A DNA stretch of 64,000 nucleotides from Pseudomonas panipatensis (GTDB lineage: Bacteria; Pseudomonadota; Gammaproteobacteria; Pseudomonadales; Pseudomonadaceae). Shown piece by piece: positions 1 to 10,339 of this stretch (the stretch's first letter is position 1; each line of letters begins with the position of its first letter). The translations under genes and the position numbers were made by a program. The DNA lies in assembly GCF_900099785.1 (NCBI RefSeq), contig NZ_FNDS01000009.1, forward strand, positions 62,001-126,000. Reading direction: 5' to 3'. The notes beneath the pieces were generated by a model that ran no database searches, was not told the origin of the DNA, and saw only the letters and a program-made list of their open reading frames with translations.

Positions 1-626
1 CCAAGACCGACCCGAAGGCTGGCTCCAAGGGCATCAGCCTGTTCCTGGTCGAGGCCGGAACGCCGGGCTTCGCCAAGGGCAAGCGCCTGGAGAAGGTCGG
101 CATGAAGGCTCAGGACACCTCCGAGCTGTTCTTCCAGGATGTGCGCGTGCCCAAGGAGAGTCTGCTGGGCAAGGAAGGGCAGGGTTTCATCTACCTGATG
201 CAGGAATTGCCCCAGGAGCGCCTGACCGTAGCCTTGGGAGCCCTTGCATCGGCCGAGGCAGCGCTGAGTTGGACGCTGGACTACACCCGTGAACGCAAGG
301 CCTTCGGCAAGGCCGTGGCGGACTTCCAGAATACCCGCTTCAAACTGGCCGAAATGGCGACCGAGATCCAGGTGGGGCGTGCCTTCGTCGATCGCTGCCT
401 GGAACTGCACCTGCAGGGTAAGTTAGACGTGCCCACTGCGGCCATGGCCAAGTACTGGACCACCGATCTGCAGTGCAAGGTCCTCGACGAGTGCGTGCAG
501 TTGCACGGTGGCTACGGTTTCATGTGGGAATATCCGATTGCCCGTGCCTGGGCTGATGCGCGAGTGCAGCGTATCTACGCCGGCACCAACGAGATCATGA
601 AAGAAATCATCGCCCGTTCGCTGTAG
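1..626 (+). CDS. Acyl-CoA dehydrogenase, long-chain type (5' truncated)
   Basis: C-terminal part of an FAD-dependent acyl-CoA dehydrogenase, which makes the trans-2-enoyl-CoA in fatty acid beta-oxidation. The frame is open from base 3, so the N-terminus lies outside the window. The motif ELPQERL carries the Glu that serves as catalytic base in long-chain and isovaleryl-type enzymes. The end reads YAGTNEIMKEI, with Ala where medium-chain enzymes carry their catalytic Glu, which agrees with the long-chain class. Other conserved pieces are RKAFGK, LHGGYGFMWEYP and DARVQRIYAGT. Substrate length cannot be fixed from sequence. A hairpin terminator follows the stop. Confidence 0.93.
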   Translation, partial: KTDPKAGSKGISLFLVEAGTPGFAKGKRLEKVGMKAQDTSELFFQDVRVPKESLLGKEGQGFIYLMQELPQERLTVALGALASAEAALSWTLDYTRERKAFGKAVADFQNTRFKLAEMATEIQVGRAFVDRCLELHLQGKLDVPTAAMAKYWTTDLQCKVLDECVQLHGGYGFMWEYPIARAWADARVQRIYAGTNEIMKEIIARSL

Positions 627-640
627 CTTCAACGCGCTGA

Positions 641-670
641 CAAAAAGCCCGGCGGATGCCGGGCTTTTTG
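641..670. terminator. Bidirectional terminator between acyl-CoA dehydrogenase and tas
   Basis: A GC-rich inverted repeat (GCCCGGC, loop, GCCGGGC) is flanked by an A-run on the left and a T-run on the right, so it can end transcription from both convergent genes. Confidence 0.8.
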
Positions 671-687
671 TTGCTGGTCGCCTGGAT

Positions 688-1725
688 TCAGGGGGCGGGG
701 TTGGGCTGGTCCTTGTGGATCGCCTCGATGCCTGCCAGCAGTTCGTCGGACAGTTGCAGTTGCATGCTGCCCAGGTTGCTCTGCAGTTGCTCCAACGACG
801 TGGCGCCGATGATGTTGCTGGTGACGAAGGTTTGGCGGGTGACAAACGCCAGGGCCATTTGTGCCGGGTCTAGGCCATGTTCACGGGCCAGGGCTACATA
901 GCGTGCGCAGGCGCGCTCGCTCTGCGGGTTGGTGTAGCGGGTGAAGCGGCTGAACAGGCTGATTCGCGCGTTCGCGGGGCGCGCGCCGTTCTCGTACTTG
1001 CCCGAGAGCATGCCGAAGGCCAGCGGCGAGTAGGCCAGCAGGCCGCATTGTTCGCGTATCGCGATTTCCGCCAGGCCGACCTCGAAGGAGCGGTTGAGCA
1101 GGTTGTAGGGATTCTGGATCGATACCGCCCGGGGCCAGCCGCGTTGCTCGGCGAGTTGGAGAAACTTCATGGCGCCCCAGGGCGTTTCGTTGGAAAGACC
1201 GACGTGGCGAATCTTGCCGGCGCGCACCTGCTCGTCGAGAACCTCCAGGGTTTCCTCCAGCGGAGTGAAGTCTTCATTCGTGTGGCGATAGCCGAGCTGG
1301 CCGAAGAAGTTGGTGCTGCGTTCCGGCCAATGCAGTTGATAGAGGTCGATCCAGTCGGTCTGCAGGCGCTTCAGGCTGGCGTCGAGCGCGGCGACGATAT
1401 TCTTGCGGTCGTGCTTGAGTTGGCCGTCACGGATATGGGCGATGCCGTTGCCGGGGCCGGCGACCTTGCTGGCAAGGATCCATTGAGCGCGATCGCCGCG
1501 CTGGCGGAACCAGTTACCGATGATCTGTTCGGTGCGCGAGTAGGTTTCCGCGCGCGGCGGCACCGGGTACATCTCGGCGGTGTCGATGAAGTTGATCCCT
1601 GCCGCCTTGGCCAGGTCGATCTGGGCAAAGGCCTCGCTTTCGCTGTTCTGTTCGCCCCAGGTCATGGTGCCCAGGCAGAGAGCGCTGACTTTCAGTTCGG
1701 TGCGGCCGAGCGGGCGGTACTCCAT
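688..1725 (-). CDS. tas: Tas-like NADP(H)-dependent aldo-keto reductase
   Basis: A 345-residue aldo-keto reductase that follows E. coli Tas closely from end to end (LGTMTWGEQNSE, TAEMYPVPPR, LNRSFEVGLAEI). The catalytic tetrad of the superfamily is visible: Asp48, Tyr53, Lys87 and His132. It should be a cytosolic reductase of aldehydes or ketones; the physiological substrate of Tas-type proteins is not settled. AGGAAA precedes the ATG. Three 10-bp repeats lie 39-68 bp upstream of the start. The gene stands alone, convergent with the acyl-CoA dehydrogenase and divergent from rplM. Confidence 0.93.
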   Translation of the reverse strand: MEYRPLGRTELKVSALCLGTMTWGEQNSESEAFAQIDLAKAAGINFIDTAEMYPVPPRAETYSRTEQIIGNWFRQRGDRAQWILASKVAGPGNGIAHIRDGQLKHDRKNIVAALDASLKRLQTDWIDLYQLHWPERSTNFFGQLGYRHTNEDFTPLEETLEVLDEQVRAGKIRHVGLSNETPWGAMKFLQLAEQRGWPRAVSIQNPYNLLNRSFEVGLAEIAIREQCGLLAYSPLAFGMLSGKYENGARPANARISLFSRFTRYTNPQSERACARYVALAREHGLDPAQMALAFVTRQTFVTSNIIGATSLEQLQSNLGSMQLQLSDELLAGIEAIHKDQPNPAP

Positions 1726-1763
1726 GCGCGTTTCCTCGTGAAATTAAGTGCGTGATGCGGTTG

Positions 1764-1793
1764 TAAATTCTGCCGAATTCTGCATAATTCCGC
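1764..1793 (-). repeat. Three tandem 10-bp repeats upstream of tas
   Basis: Read on the minus strand there are three consecutive copies of GCRGAATTNN, each exactly 10 bp, so they lie on one face of the helix. They sit just upstream of tas. This arrangement is typical of a transcription factor site, but I do not recognise the factor. Confidence 0.5.
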
Positions 1794-1901
1794 AGCCTTT
1801 CATCGGCGGGGGATGCCTAGCCTGCCGATCGATATATCTAGTCGTTACGGACGCACACTGACCCGAGCCCCAAATCGTGTCTGTTTTCGGCTGTCCTTGA
1901 C

Positions 1902-1930
1902 TTGTCAAGGCAACCACTGTCCAGTAAGAT
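1902..1930 (+). promoter_or_regulatory. Putative sigma-70 promoter of rplM-rpsI
   Basis: TTGTCA (1902-1907), a 17-bp spacer and TAAGAT (1925-1930), about 40 bp before the rplM start. Strong hexamers with ideal spacing suit a ribosomal protein operon. Confidence 0.6.
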
Positions 1931-1970
1931 TCGCCGTCTTATTTTCAGGCGGCCCCTGAGGCTATAACGA

Positions 1971-2399
1971 ATGAAAACTTTCACCGCGAAACCAGAAACT
2001 GTTAAGCGCGACTGGTTCGTCGTCGACGCTGCTGGCCTGACCCTGGGTCGTCTGGCTACCGAAATCGCTCGCCGTCTGCGTGGCAAGCACAAGCCGGAAT
2101 ACACCCCGCACGTTGACACCGGCGACTACATCGTCGTGATCAACGCTGAGCAGGTTCGTGTCACTGGCGCCAAAGCCACCGACAAGATGTACTACCATCA
2201 CTCGGGCTTCCCGGGCGGTATCAAGTCGATCAACTTCGAGAAGCTGATTGCCAAGGCTCCCGAGCGTGTTATCGAGACTGCCGTCAAAGGCATGCTGCCG
2301 AAGAACCCGCTGGGTCGCGACATGTACCGCAAGCTGAAAGTGTACAAGGGTGCCAACCACCCGCACACCGCTCAGCAGCCTCAAGAACTGAAGATTTAA
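1971..2399 (+). CDS. rplM: 50S ribosomal protein L13
   Basis: A 142-residue protein of the normal L13 length (MKTFTAKPE start, [27 protein letters not shown]). L13 binds 23S rRNA early in assembly of the large subunit. It is the first gene of the conserved rplM-rpsI pair, with only 14 bp before the next start. Confidence 0.98.
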   Translation: MKTFTAKPETVKRDWFVVDAAGLTLGRLATEIARRLRGKHKPEYTPHVDTGDYIVVINAEQVRVTGAKATDKMYYHHSGFPGGIKSINFEKLIAKAPERVIETAVKGMLPKNPLGRDMYRKLKVYKGANHPHTAQQPQELKI

Positions 2400-2413
2400 C
2401 GGGATAGCTCATT

Positions 2414-2806
2414 ATGTCGGCGACTCAAAATTACGGCACTGGCCGTCGTAAGACCGCTACCGCTCGCGTCTTCCTGCGTCCGGGTACTGGCAAGATTTCC
2501 ATCAACAACCGTAGCCTCGACCAGTTCTTCGGTCGCGAAACCGCTCGCATGGTCGTGCGTCAGCCGCTCGAGCTGACCGAGTCCACCGAGAAGTTCGACA
2601 TCTACGTCACCGTCGTCGGTGGTGGTGTCAGCGGTCAGGCCGGTGCGATCCGTCACGGTATCACCCGTGCGCTGATCGAGTATGACGAAACCCTGCGCAG
2701 CCCGCTGCGTAAGGCCGGCTACGTAACTCGCGACGCTCGCGAAGTTGAACGTAAGAAAGTCGGTCTGCGTAAAGCGCGTAAGCGTCCGCAGTACTCCAAG
2801 CGTTAA
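2414..2806 (+). CDS. rpsI: 30S ribosomal protein S9
   Basis: A 130-residue S9 with the family hallmarks: [13 protein letters not shown] at the N-terminus, [15 protein letters not shown] in the middle, and the basic tail ending in SKR that reaches toward P-site tRNA in the small subunit. Co-transcribed with rplM and followed directly by a strong terminator. Confidence 0.98.
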   Translation: MSATQNYGTGRRKTATARVFLRPGTGKISINNRSLDQFFGRETARMVVRQPLELTESTEKFDIYVTVVGGGVSGQAGAIRHGITRALIEYDETLRSPLRKAGYVTRDAREVERKKVGLRKARKRPQYSKR

Positions 2807-2819
2807 TTTCAACGCTTCG

Positions 2820-2857
2820 AAAAAACGCCCAGTTCCAGCAGGACTGGGCGTTTTTTT
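2820..2857 (+). terminator. Terminator of rplM-rpsI
   Basis: CGCCCAGT and ACTGGGCG form a stem around an 8-nt loop, with A-runs before and seven T residues after. Confidence 0.9.
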
Positions 2858-2961
2858 ATGTCTAGGATTTAAGGACTTGCAAGTTTGTGCGCGGCAAGGT
2901 GTCGCATGGCTGGGAGGCCCGTCATACGTGGGCTCCAAGGTTTGTGTGATGGCTTATTACC

Positions 2962-2990
2962 TTGTCAGTTACAGGGCTTTTCTTTACCAT
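2962..2990 (+). promoter_or_regulatory. Putative sigma-70 promoter of the bc1 operon
   Basis: TTGTCA (2962-2967), 17-bp spacer, TACCAT (2985-2990). It leaves a leader of roughly 75 nt containing a small hairpin (AGCCCG at 3029-3034 with CGGGCT at 3044-3049) ahead of petA. Nothing else coding is seen between rpsI and petA. Confidence 0.5.
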
Positions 2991-3071
2991 TTGGCGAATT
3001 TTTCTGCGGCACGAATTTTTACTCAAAAAGCCCGACGCAATAACGGGCTAAAGCTGATGGGAGACGACTGA

Positions 3072-3662
3072 ATGAGTAATGACGGCGTGAATGCAGGCCG
3101 GCGTCGCTTCCTCGTCGCGGCCACTTCGGTGGTCGGCGCCGCGGGAGCAGTCGGTGCTGCGGTTCCGTTCGTGGGGTCATGGTTCCCCAGTGCCAAGGCT
3201 AAGGCAGCTGGTGCGCCCGTGAAGGTCAATGTCGGCAAGATCGAGCCAGGTCAGCAGGTCATCGCTGAATGGCGCGGCAAGCCGGTGTTCCTTGTCCATC
3301 GCACCAAGGAAATGCTGGACGCTCTGCCCACACTCGAAGGACAGTTGGCCGACCCGGAGTCGAAAAGCTCCGAGCAGCCGACCTACGTCGATCCCAAACT
3401 GCGCTCGATCAAGCCTGAGCTGGCCGTCATCGTCGGTATCTGCACCCATCTGGGTTGCTCGCCGACGTTCCGTCCTGAAGTCGCTCCCGCTGACCTCGGC
3501 CCGGACTGGAAGGGCGGCTACTTCTGCCCCTGCCATGGTTCTCACTACGACCTTGCTGGGCGTGTCTACAAGGGGCAGCCCGCGCCCCTCAATCTGCCGA
3601 TTCCGCCTTATGCGCTCGATGGTGATGTGCTGACCATCGGTGTGGACCAGGAGAAAGCCTGA
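3072..3662 (+). CDS. petA: Ubiquinol-cytochrome c reductase, Rieske iron-sulfur subunit
   Basis: A 196-residue Rieske protein of the bc1 complex; it takes an electron from ubiquinol at the Qo site and passes it to cytochrome c1. A Tat signal-anchor is present (Arg10-Arg11-Arg12-Phe13-Leu14, then a hydrophobic segment to about 39). The cluster boxes are CTHLGC (Cys124, His126, Cys129) and CPCHGSH (Cys152, Cys154, His155): Cys124, His126, Cys152 and His155 bind the 2Fe-2S centre, and Cys129-Cys154 form the usual disulfide. Its stop overlaps the cytochrome b start by one base. Confidence 0.97.
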   Translation: MSNDGVNAGRRRFLVAATSVVGAAGAVGAAVPFVGSWFPSAKAKAAGAPVKVNVGKIEPGQQVIAEWRGKPVFLVHRTKEMLDALPTLEGQLADPESKSSEQPTYVDPKLRSIKPELAVIVGICTHLGCSPTFRPEVAPADLGPDWKGGYFCPCHGSHYDLAGRVYKGQPAPLNLPIPPYALDGDVLTIGVDQEKA

Positions 3663-4873
3663 TGAACAAGTTCATGGCTTGGGTCGATGCCCGCTTCCCC
3701 GCGACCAAGATGTGGGAAGACCATCTGAGCAAGTATTACGCGCCGAAGAACTTCAACTTCTGGTACTTCTTCGGTTCCCTGGCGCTGCTGGTGCTGGTCA
3801 ACCAGATCCTCACCGGTGTCTGGCTGACCATGAGTTTCACCCCGTCGGCGGAAGAAGCCTTCGCCTCCGTCGAATACATCATGCGCGATGTGGACTACGG
3901 GTGGATCATCCGCTACATGCACTCCACCGGTGCCTCGGCGTTCTTCATCGTTGTCTACCTGCACATGTTCCGCGGCCTGCTCTATGGTTCCTACCAGAAG
4001 CCGCGCGAGCTGGTCTGGCTGTTCGGCATGCTGATCTACCTGGCGCTGATGGCCGAGGCCTTCATGGGCTATCTGCTGCCTTGGGGGCAGATGTCCTACT
4101 GGGGCGCCCAGGTGATCATCTCGCTGTTCGGTGCCATTCCGGTGGTCGGTAACGACCTGGCGCAATGGATCCGTGGCGACTTCCTGATCTCCGGCATCAC
4201 CCTGAACCGCTTCTTCGCCCTGCACGTCATTGCGTTGCCGATCGTGCTGCTGGGCCTGGTCGTGCTGCACATCCTGGCGCTGCACGAAGTCGGTTCGAAC
4301 AACCCTGATGGCGTGGACATCAAGAAGAAGAAGGACGAGAACGGCAAGCCGCTGGATGGAATTCCTTTCCACCCTTACTACACCGTCAAGGACATCGTCG
4401 GCGTGGTGGTCTTCCTGTTCGTCTTCTGCACCGTCATCTTCTTCTTCCCGGAGATGGGTGGGTTCTTCCTCGAGAAGCCCAACTTCGAGATGGCCAACCA
4501 GTTCAAGACGCCTCCGCACATTGCTCCCGTGTGGTACTTCACACCCTTCTACGCGATCCTGCGTGCCGTTCCGGACAAGCTCATGGGTGTGGTCGCCATG
4601 GGTGCAGCCATCGCGGTGCTGTTCGTCCTGCCGTGGCTGGACCGTAGCCCGGTTCGCTCGATGCGCTACAAGGGCTGGCTGAGCAAGATCTGGCTGGTGA
4701 TCTTCGCCGTGTCCTTCGTGGTTCTCGGTTACTACGGCGCTCAGGCTCCGTCGCCGCTGGGCACTACGTTGTCCCGTCTGTGCACCATTCTGTATTTCGC
4801 TTACTTCATCCTGATGCCGTTCTACACCCGGATGGAGAAGACCAAACCGGTTCCGGAAAGGGTGACTGGCTGA
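3662..4873 (+). CDS. petB: Cytochrome b of the bc1 complex
   Basis: A 403-residue multi-span inner membrane protein carrying both b hemes and the two quinone sites. The four heme ligand histidines are His87, His101, His188 and His203; the 15-residue spacing of the second pair is the bacterial pattern. The Qo-site motif is PVWY (Pro289-Tyr292) instead of PEWY. It overlaps petA by one base and the cytochrome c1 start by one base, so the three subunits are translationally coupled. Confidence 0.97.
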   Translation: MNKFMAWVDARFPATKMWEDHLSKYYAPKNFNFWYFFGSLALLVLVNQILTGVWLTMSFTPSAEEAFASVEYIMRDVDYGWIIRYMHSTGASAFFIVVYLHMFRGLLYGSYQKPRELVWLFGMLIYLALMAEAFMGYLLPWGQMSYWGAQVIISLFGAIPVVGNDLAQWIRGDFLISGITLNRFFALHVIALPIVLLGLVVLHILALHEVGSNNPDGVDIKKKKDENGKPLDGIPFHPYYTVKDIVGVVVFLFVFCTVIFFFPEMGGFFLEKPNFEMANQFKTPPHIAPVWYFTPFYAILRAVPDKLMGVVAMGAAIAVLFVLPWLDRSPVRSMRYKGWLSKIWLVIFAVSFVVLGYYGAQAPSPLGTTLSRLCTILYFAYFILMPFYTRMEKTKPVPERVTG

Positions 4874-5655
4874 TGAAAAAGCAATTCGCAGCATTGATTC
4901 TGGCGGTTCTGCCGATATTCGCGTTCGCCAATACTGCCGCTGAGCCTGTACTTGATCGGGTCGATATCGACTTGACCGACAAGGCGGCCATGCAGGATGG
5001 CGCTCGTACCTTCGCCAACTATTGCATGGGTTGCCACAGCGCCAAGTTCCAGCGTTATGAGCGTGTAGCCAAGGATCTCGGTATTCCCGAGGACCTCGTG
5101 CTGAGCCGTCTGGCATTCACCGGTGCGAAGATCGGTGACCACATGGATATCGGTATGCGGCCGGCCGATGCCAAGGTGTGGTTCGGCGCCCCGCCGCCGG
5201 ACCTGACCCTGGTCGCTCGCGTGCGTGGCACCGACTGGGTGTATACATACCTGCGTTCCTTCTACGAAGACCCCAAGCGTCCGTGGGGTGTGAACAACGT
5301 GGTGTTCCCGAACGTTGGCATGCCTAACGTCCTCGGCAGCCTCCAGGGGCGCCAGGTTATCGGTTGCAAGCAGGTGCAGGTCGTCGAGCATGGCAAGAAG
5401 CAGTTCGATCCGCTGACCGGTACTCCGCTGACTCACGAAGCCTGCGATCAGCTGACCGTTCTGCCCAAGACCGGCACGCTGAACGAAGCGCAGTTCGATG
5501 AGAAAGTGAAGAACCTGGTAACCTTCCTGGCTTATTCGGCTGACCCGAACAAACTGGAATCCCAGCGTATCGGTGCTTACGTTCTGCTCTATCTGGCCTT
5601 CTTCTTCGTGTTCGCCTATCTGCTCAAGCGCGAATACTGGAAGGACGTGCACTAA
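4873..5655 (+). CDS. petC: Cytochrome c1 of the bc1 complex
   Basis: A 260-residue cytochrome c1. I chose the ATG at 4873, overlapping the cytochrome b stop, because it begins a typical Sec signal peptide (MKKQFAALILAVLPIFAFA); an upstream in-frame start lies inside petB. The heme c site is Cys51-Met-Gly-Cys54-His55. A single C-terminal membrane anchor (about 235-255) holds the heme domain in the periplasm. It delivers electrons to soluble cytochrome c. Confidence 0.96.
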   Translation: MKKQFAALILAVLPIFAFANTAAEPVLDRVDIDLTDKAAMQDGARTFANYCMGCHSAKFQRYERVAKDLGIPEDLVLSRLAFTGAKIGDHMDIGMRPADAKVWFGAPPPDLTLVARVRGTDWVYTYLRSFYEDPKRPWGVNNVVFPNVGMPNVLGSLQGRQVIGCKQVQVVEHGKKQFDPLTGTPLTHEACDQLTVLPKTGTLNEAQFDEKVKNLVTFLAYSADPNKLESQRIGAYVLLYLAFFFVFAYLLKREYWKDVH

Positions 5656-5678
5656 AGCACTCACAGCTATAGCGTCGA

Positions 5679-5712
5679 AGCGCGCGCCCTACGGGGCGCG
5701 CGCGTTTTTTTA
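5679..5712 (+). terminator. Terminator of the bc1 operon
   Basis: A CGCGCGCCC / GGGGCGCGCG hairpin followed by seven T residues, 24 bp after the petC stop. Confidence 0.88.
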
Positions 5713-5745
5713 CCTCCCTGAAGTCGCGTTGCGAGGAGGCCCGGC

Positions 5746-6363
5746 ATGGCCGCAGTCAATAAGCTTTCCTGTTACTCCGACCCTGCCGATCATTACTGCC
5801 ACCGGGTGCGCCTGGTTCTGGCGGAAAAGAGCGTGACAGCCGATATCCTCGAAGTCGAAGCGGGACGTTGCCCGCCCAGGCTTGCCGAGGTGAATCCCTA
5901 CGGCAGTGTGCCGACCCTGGTCGACCGTGATCTGGCGCTGTACGAGTCGACGGTGATCATGGAGTACCTCGACGAGCGTTATCCGCATCCGCCGTTGATG
6001 CCGGTATACCCGGTAGCGCGTGCCAATACGCGGTTGCTGATTCATCGTATTCAGCGTGACTGGTGTGTTCTGGTCGATCGTATCCTCGACAGTCGTCAGA
6101 AGGATGCTGATCGTGCCTTGGCGCGAAAGGAGTTGCGTGAGAGTCTTACAGGGGTGTCGCCGCTGTTCGCCGAGAAATCCTTCTTTCTCAGCGATGAGCT
6201 GAGCCTGGTCGATTGCTGCCTGTTGCCGATTCTTTGGCGCCTGCCCGTGCTGGGCATTGAGCTGCCGCGGCAGGCCAAGCCGTTGCTTGACTACATGGAG
6301 AGGCAGTTCGCCCGCGACAGCTTCCAGGCTAGTCTGTCCTCCATTGAACGTGATATGCGCTAA
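5746..6363 (+). CDS. sspA: Stringent starvation protein A
   Basis: A 205-residue glutathione-transferase-fold protein that binds RNA polymerase rather than acting as an enzyme and adjusts transcription in starvation and virulence. The N-terminal thioredoxin-like half contains [34 protein letters not shown] in pieces typical of SspA ([27 protein letters not shown]). A GAGGAGG ribosome site precedes the ATG. sspB follows after 7 bp, the usual pair. Confidence 0.96.
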   Translation: MAAVNKLSCYSDPADHYCHRVRLVLAEKSVTADILEVEAGRCPPRLAEVNPYGSVPTLVDRDLALYESTVIMEYLDERYPHPPLMPVYPVARANTRLLIHRIQRDWCVLVDRILDSRQKDADRALARKELRESLTGVSPLFAEKSFFLSDELSLVDCCLLPILWRLPVLGIELPRQAKPLLDYMERQFARDSFQASLSSIERDMR

Positions 6364-6370
6364 GGAACCC

Positions 6371-6778
6371 ATGATGAACTCCAGTCGACCCTATCTCGTG
6401 CGAGCCCTCTATGAGTGGATCGTCGACAACGGCTGTACGCCGCATATCCTGGTGAATTCCGACTATCCGGGGGTGAGGGTGCCGCCGGGCTATGCCAGCG
6501 ACGGTCAGATCGTGCTCAATGTTTCGCCCTCGGCTGTGCGCCATCTGCAGATGGACAACGAGGCGGTGAGTTTCGAGGGGCGTTTTGGCGGCGTCGCGCA
6601 GAGCCTGTACATCCCGTCCCAGGCGGTGATGGCGGTTTACGCTCGGGAGAACGGCCAGGGCATGGTCTTCGATCTGGAGCCGCCGGTGCCGGCGGATGAC
6701 GAGGAGTTGCAGGAGGACGGTCCGTCCGATGAGCCGCCACGCCCGACCGGGCGGCCCAGCCTGAAAGTGGTCAAATAA
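6371..6778 (+). CDS. sspB: ClpXP adaptor SspB
   Basis: A 135-residue adaptor that brings ssrA-tagged proteins to ClpXP. I start at the ATG at 6371; a second ATG follows at once (6374) and either could be used, with AAGGA just upstream. The folded domain holds SRPYLVRALYEWIVDNG and the hydrophobic substrate groove region. An acidic linker (about 105-120) leads to the short C-terminal ClpX-binding tail GRPSLKVVK. Confidence 0.95.
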   Translation: MMNSSRPYLVRALYEWIVDNGCTPHILVNSDYPGVRVPPGYASDGQIVLNVSPSAVRHLQMDNEAVSFEGRFGGVAQSLYIPSQAVMAVYARENGQGMVFDLEPPVPADDEELQEDGPSDEPPRPTGRPSLKVVK

Positions 6779-6779
6779 A

Positions 6780-6811
6780 GAAAAAGGCGATCCGAGGATC
6801 GCCTTTTTCAT
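6780..6811. terminator. Bidirectional terminator between sspB and dolP
   Basis: AAAAAGGCGATCC and GGATCGCCTTTTT form a perfect stem with A-run and T-run flanks between convergent genes. Confidence 0.9.
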
Positions 6812-6824
6812 GCCTGACGAATAC

Positions 6825-8395
<1,571 letters not shown>

Positions 8396-8399
<4 letters not shown>

Positions 8400-10210
8400 A
8401 TACCGCTGTTCTCCAGCGGCTGAACCTGCCCGTTGCGGAATTCGGCCCAGGGCAGGTGGCGCTCGATGCGCTGGTTCGGCGCCAGGCTCAGGCTGCCGGT
8501 GAGGCCGTCCAGTTGCATGCTGGGTACGGCCTTGAGCTCTGGCAGGCGCGGCGCCAGGCGATAGGCGTCGGCACCCATGGCGTAGAGGCGGCCAAGGCTA
8601 CTGGCGGCTTGCGGCCATTGTGCGACGACCTGCTGGCGCAGGGGGTTGTTGGTTTGCAGCAGCCAGGGCGTTTCGCAGAAGCGAATGCCGTTGAGATCCT
8701 GGTCCTGGCCTGGGTTATTGACCCCGGTGTACAGGTTCGAGGTGGCGTAGACCGGCAGGTCGCCGGCGTACTGGAAGGCCAGGGTCGGTTTGATCTGGCG
8801 AGCCTGCTGCGGGGTGGCGGCGAGGAAGATGAAGTCGATGTCCTGGCGGCGCGACGGCTGAGTGTCGACATTGCTGTCGAGTACGTTCTGCAGGCGCTTG
8901 GCGCGGCCTTCGCTTTGGCGCAGTTGCAGCAGGTCGGCGATCTGTTGCGCCAGTTCTACCGGTTGGTCGACGTGTTCGGCGGCGATCAGGGTGCCACCCT
9001 TGGCTTGCCAGTCACGGCTGAACGAGGCCAGAACGCGGTCGCCCCAGTCGCCACGCGGCACCAGCGCTACGGCGCGACGCATGCCGTCACCCCAGGCGCG
9101 GCGGGCCACTTCGCGGGCTTCGTCCTCGGCCGACAGGCCGAACTGGAAGAGTTGCGCGGGGCCGGGCTGGCTGCTGTCGCTATAGTTCAGCGCCAGGGTA
9201 GTGATCGGCAGTTGCGGGCGGTCGCCGAGTTGTTTTACCAGCGGTTTCTCCAGTGGGCCGACGACCAGTTGCACGCCGTCGGCCTGGGCTTGGCGATAGA
9301 AGTCATCCAGCGAGCGCACTTGGCTGCTGTCGTAGAGTTGGATCGCAGGCTGCTGGCCACCCTGCTGGGCTTGGTAATAGGCGGCCATGAAACCGTCCTG
9401 GAGGGCACGGGCCACCGACGCCAACTGCCCTTGCTGCGGCAGCAGCAGAGCGATCTTGGTCAGCGGCTGGCCGGCCAGCGACTTGAGCTTCTGCAGGGAT
9501 TCCGGCAGTTGCTTGGCGGCCGGGTGCTCCGGGTTCTTTTGCCGCCAGCTATCGATATTGGCCTGCTGTTCGTTGAGGGTCGAGGAGGTCTTGACGATGC
9601 GCGCCAGTTCCAGCCAGCCGTTCAGGTCGCCTTCGTTGGGGCTGGCTTGCAGTTGCTGGATCGGCAGGCTGGATACCAGGTTCCAGATGGCGTCATGGTT
9701 GTTCTTGCTGGCGTCGGCATTGAGCAGCGGGTCGATGAATACGCGCTCGCGGGCGGCGGCAAGGTTCTGGCCGTCGGCGGCCAGCGCCTGGGCCTTGACC
9801 AGGCCGCTACGCGCCTGCTGCTCCACGGGGAGTTCACCGAGGTGGCTGAAGCTGGGGTGTTCGAAGGCCTTCAGCGCGGCTTTCGGCTTGTTGCGTGCCA
9901 GTGCCAGCTGCGCGGTGAGGGTGTTGGCGAAAATCTGCTGGGCGGGTTTAAGGCTGTCCAGCGGTAGCTGATCGAGGATCTGGCTGGAACGCGCGATGTC
10001 CTTTTGCTGGTAGGCCAGGTCTGCCGCCGAGAGTTTCAGCAGAACGGCATCTTCGGGTTTGGCGGTGGAGGCCTGCTCCAGTAGCTGCTCGATGCTGGCG
10101 TTAGGGGTGCGCGGCAGTTCGCCGAGATTGGAAGAGGGCGAGCTGGCGCAGGCGGCGAGTAGGCCGGCCAGGCACAGAGCGGAAAGCGGACGCAGTCGAG
10201 CGATCATCAT
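8396..10210 (-). CDS. lpoA: Penicillin-binding protein activator LpoA
   Basis: A 604-residue outer membrane lipoprotein. I start at the ATG pair at 10210, directly before a signal peptide with lipobox LLAAC (Cys21); the open frame continues upstream to 11302 but that part is only antisense to rsmI. Residues about 30-240 are helical TPR-like repeats and about 250-604 a periplasmic-binding-protein-like domain (ALLLPQQGQLASVARALQDG). In E. coli LpoA reaches through the peptidoglycan to stimulate PBP1A. It heads a four-gene leftward operon. Confidence 0.94.
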
Positions 10211-10247
10211 CGGGCTTCTCGTGGCGCATTCAAAAAATGAGGCGGCA

Positions 10248-10253
10248 ATTGTA
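10248..10253 (-). promoter_or_regulatory. Possible -10 of the lpoA promoter
   Basis: TACAAT on the minus strand, about 38 bp before the lpoA start. No good -35 hexamer is seen, so this is tentative. Confidence 0.3.
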
Positions 10254-10297
10254 CCCAAGCCAGCTTGGAGAGGCGATGGCGGCCGGTTGAAACGGGA

Positions 10298-10303
10298 TAC
10301 AAT
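10298..10303 (+). promoter_or_regulatory. Possible -10 of the rsmI promoter
   Basis: TACAAT on the plus strand, 37 bp before the rsmI GTG, back to back with the matching lpoA element. The -35 region is poor. Confidence 0.35.
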
Positions 10304-10339
10304 GCGGGTTTTTCTGAATCCGGCGATGAGGAGCGACGC

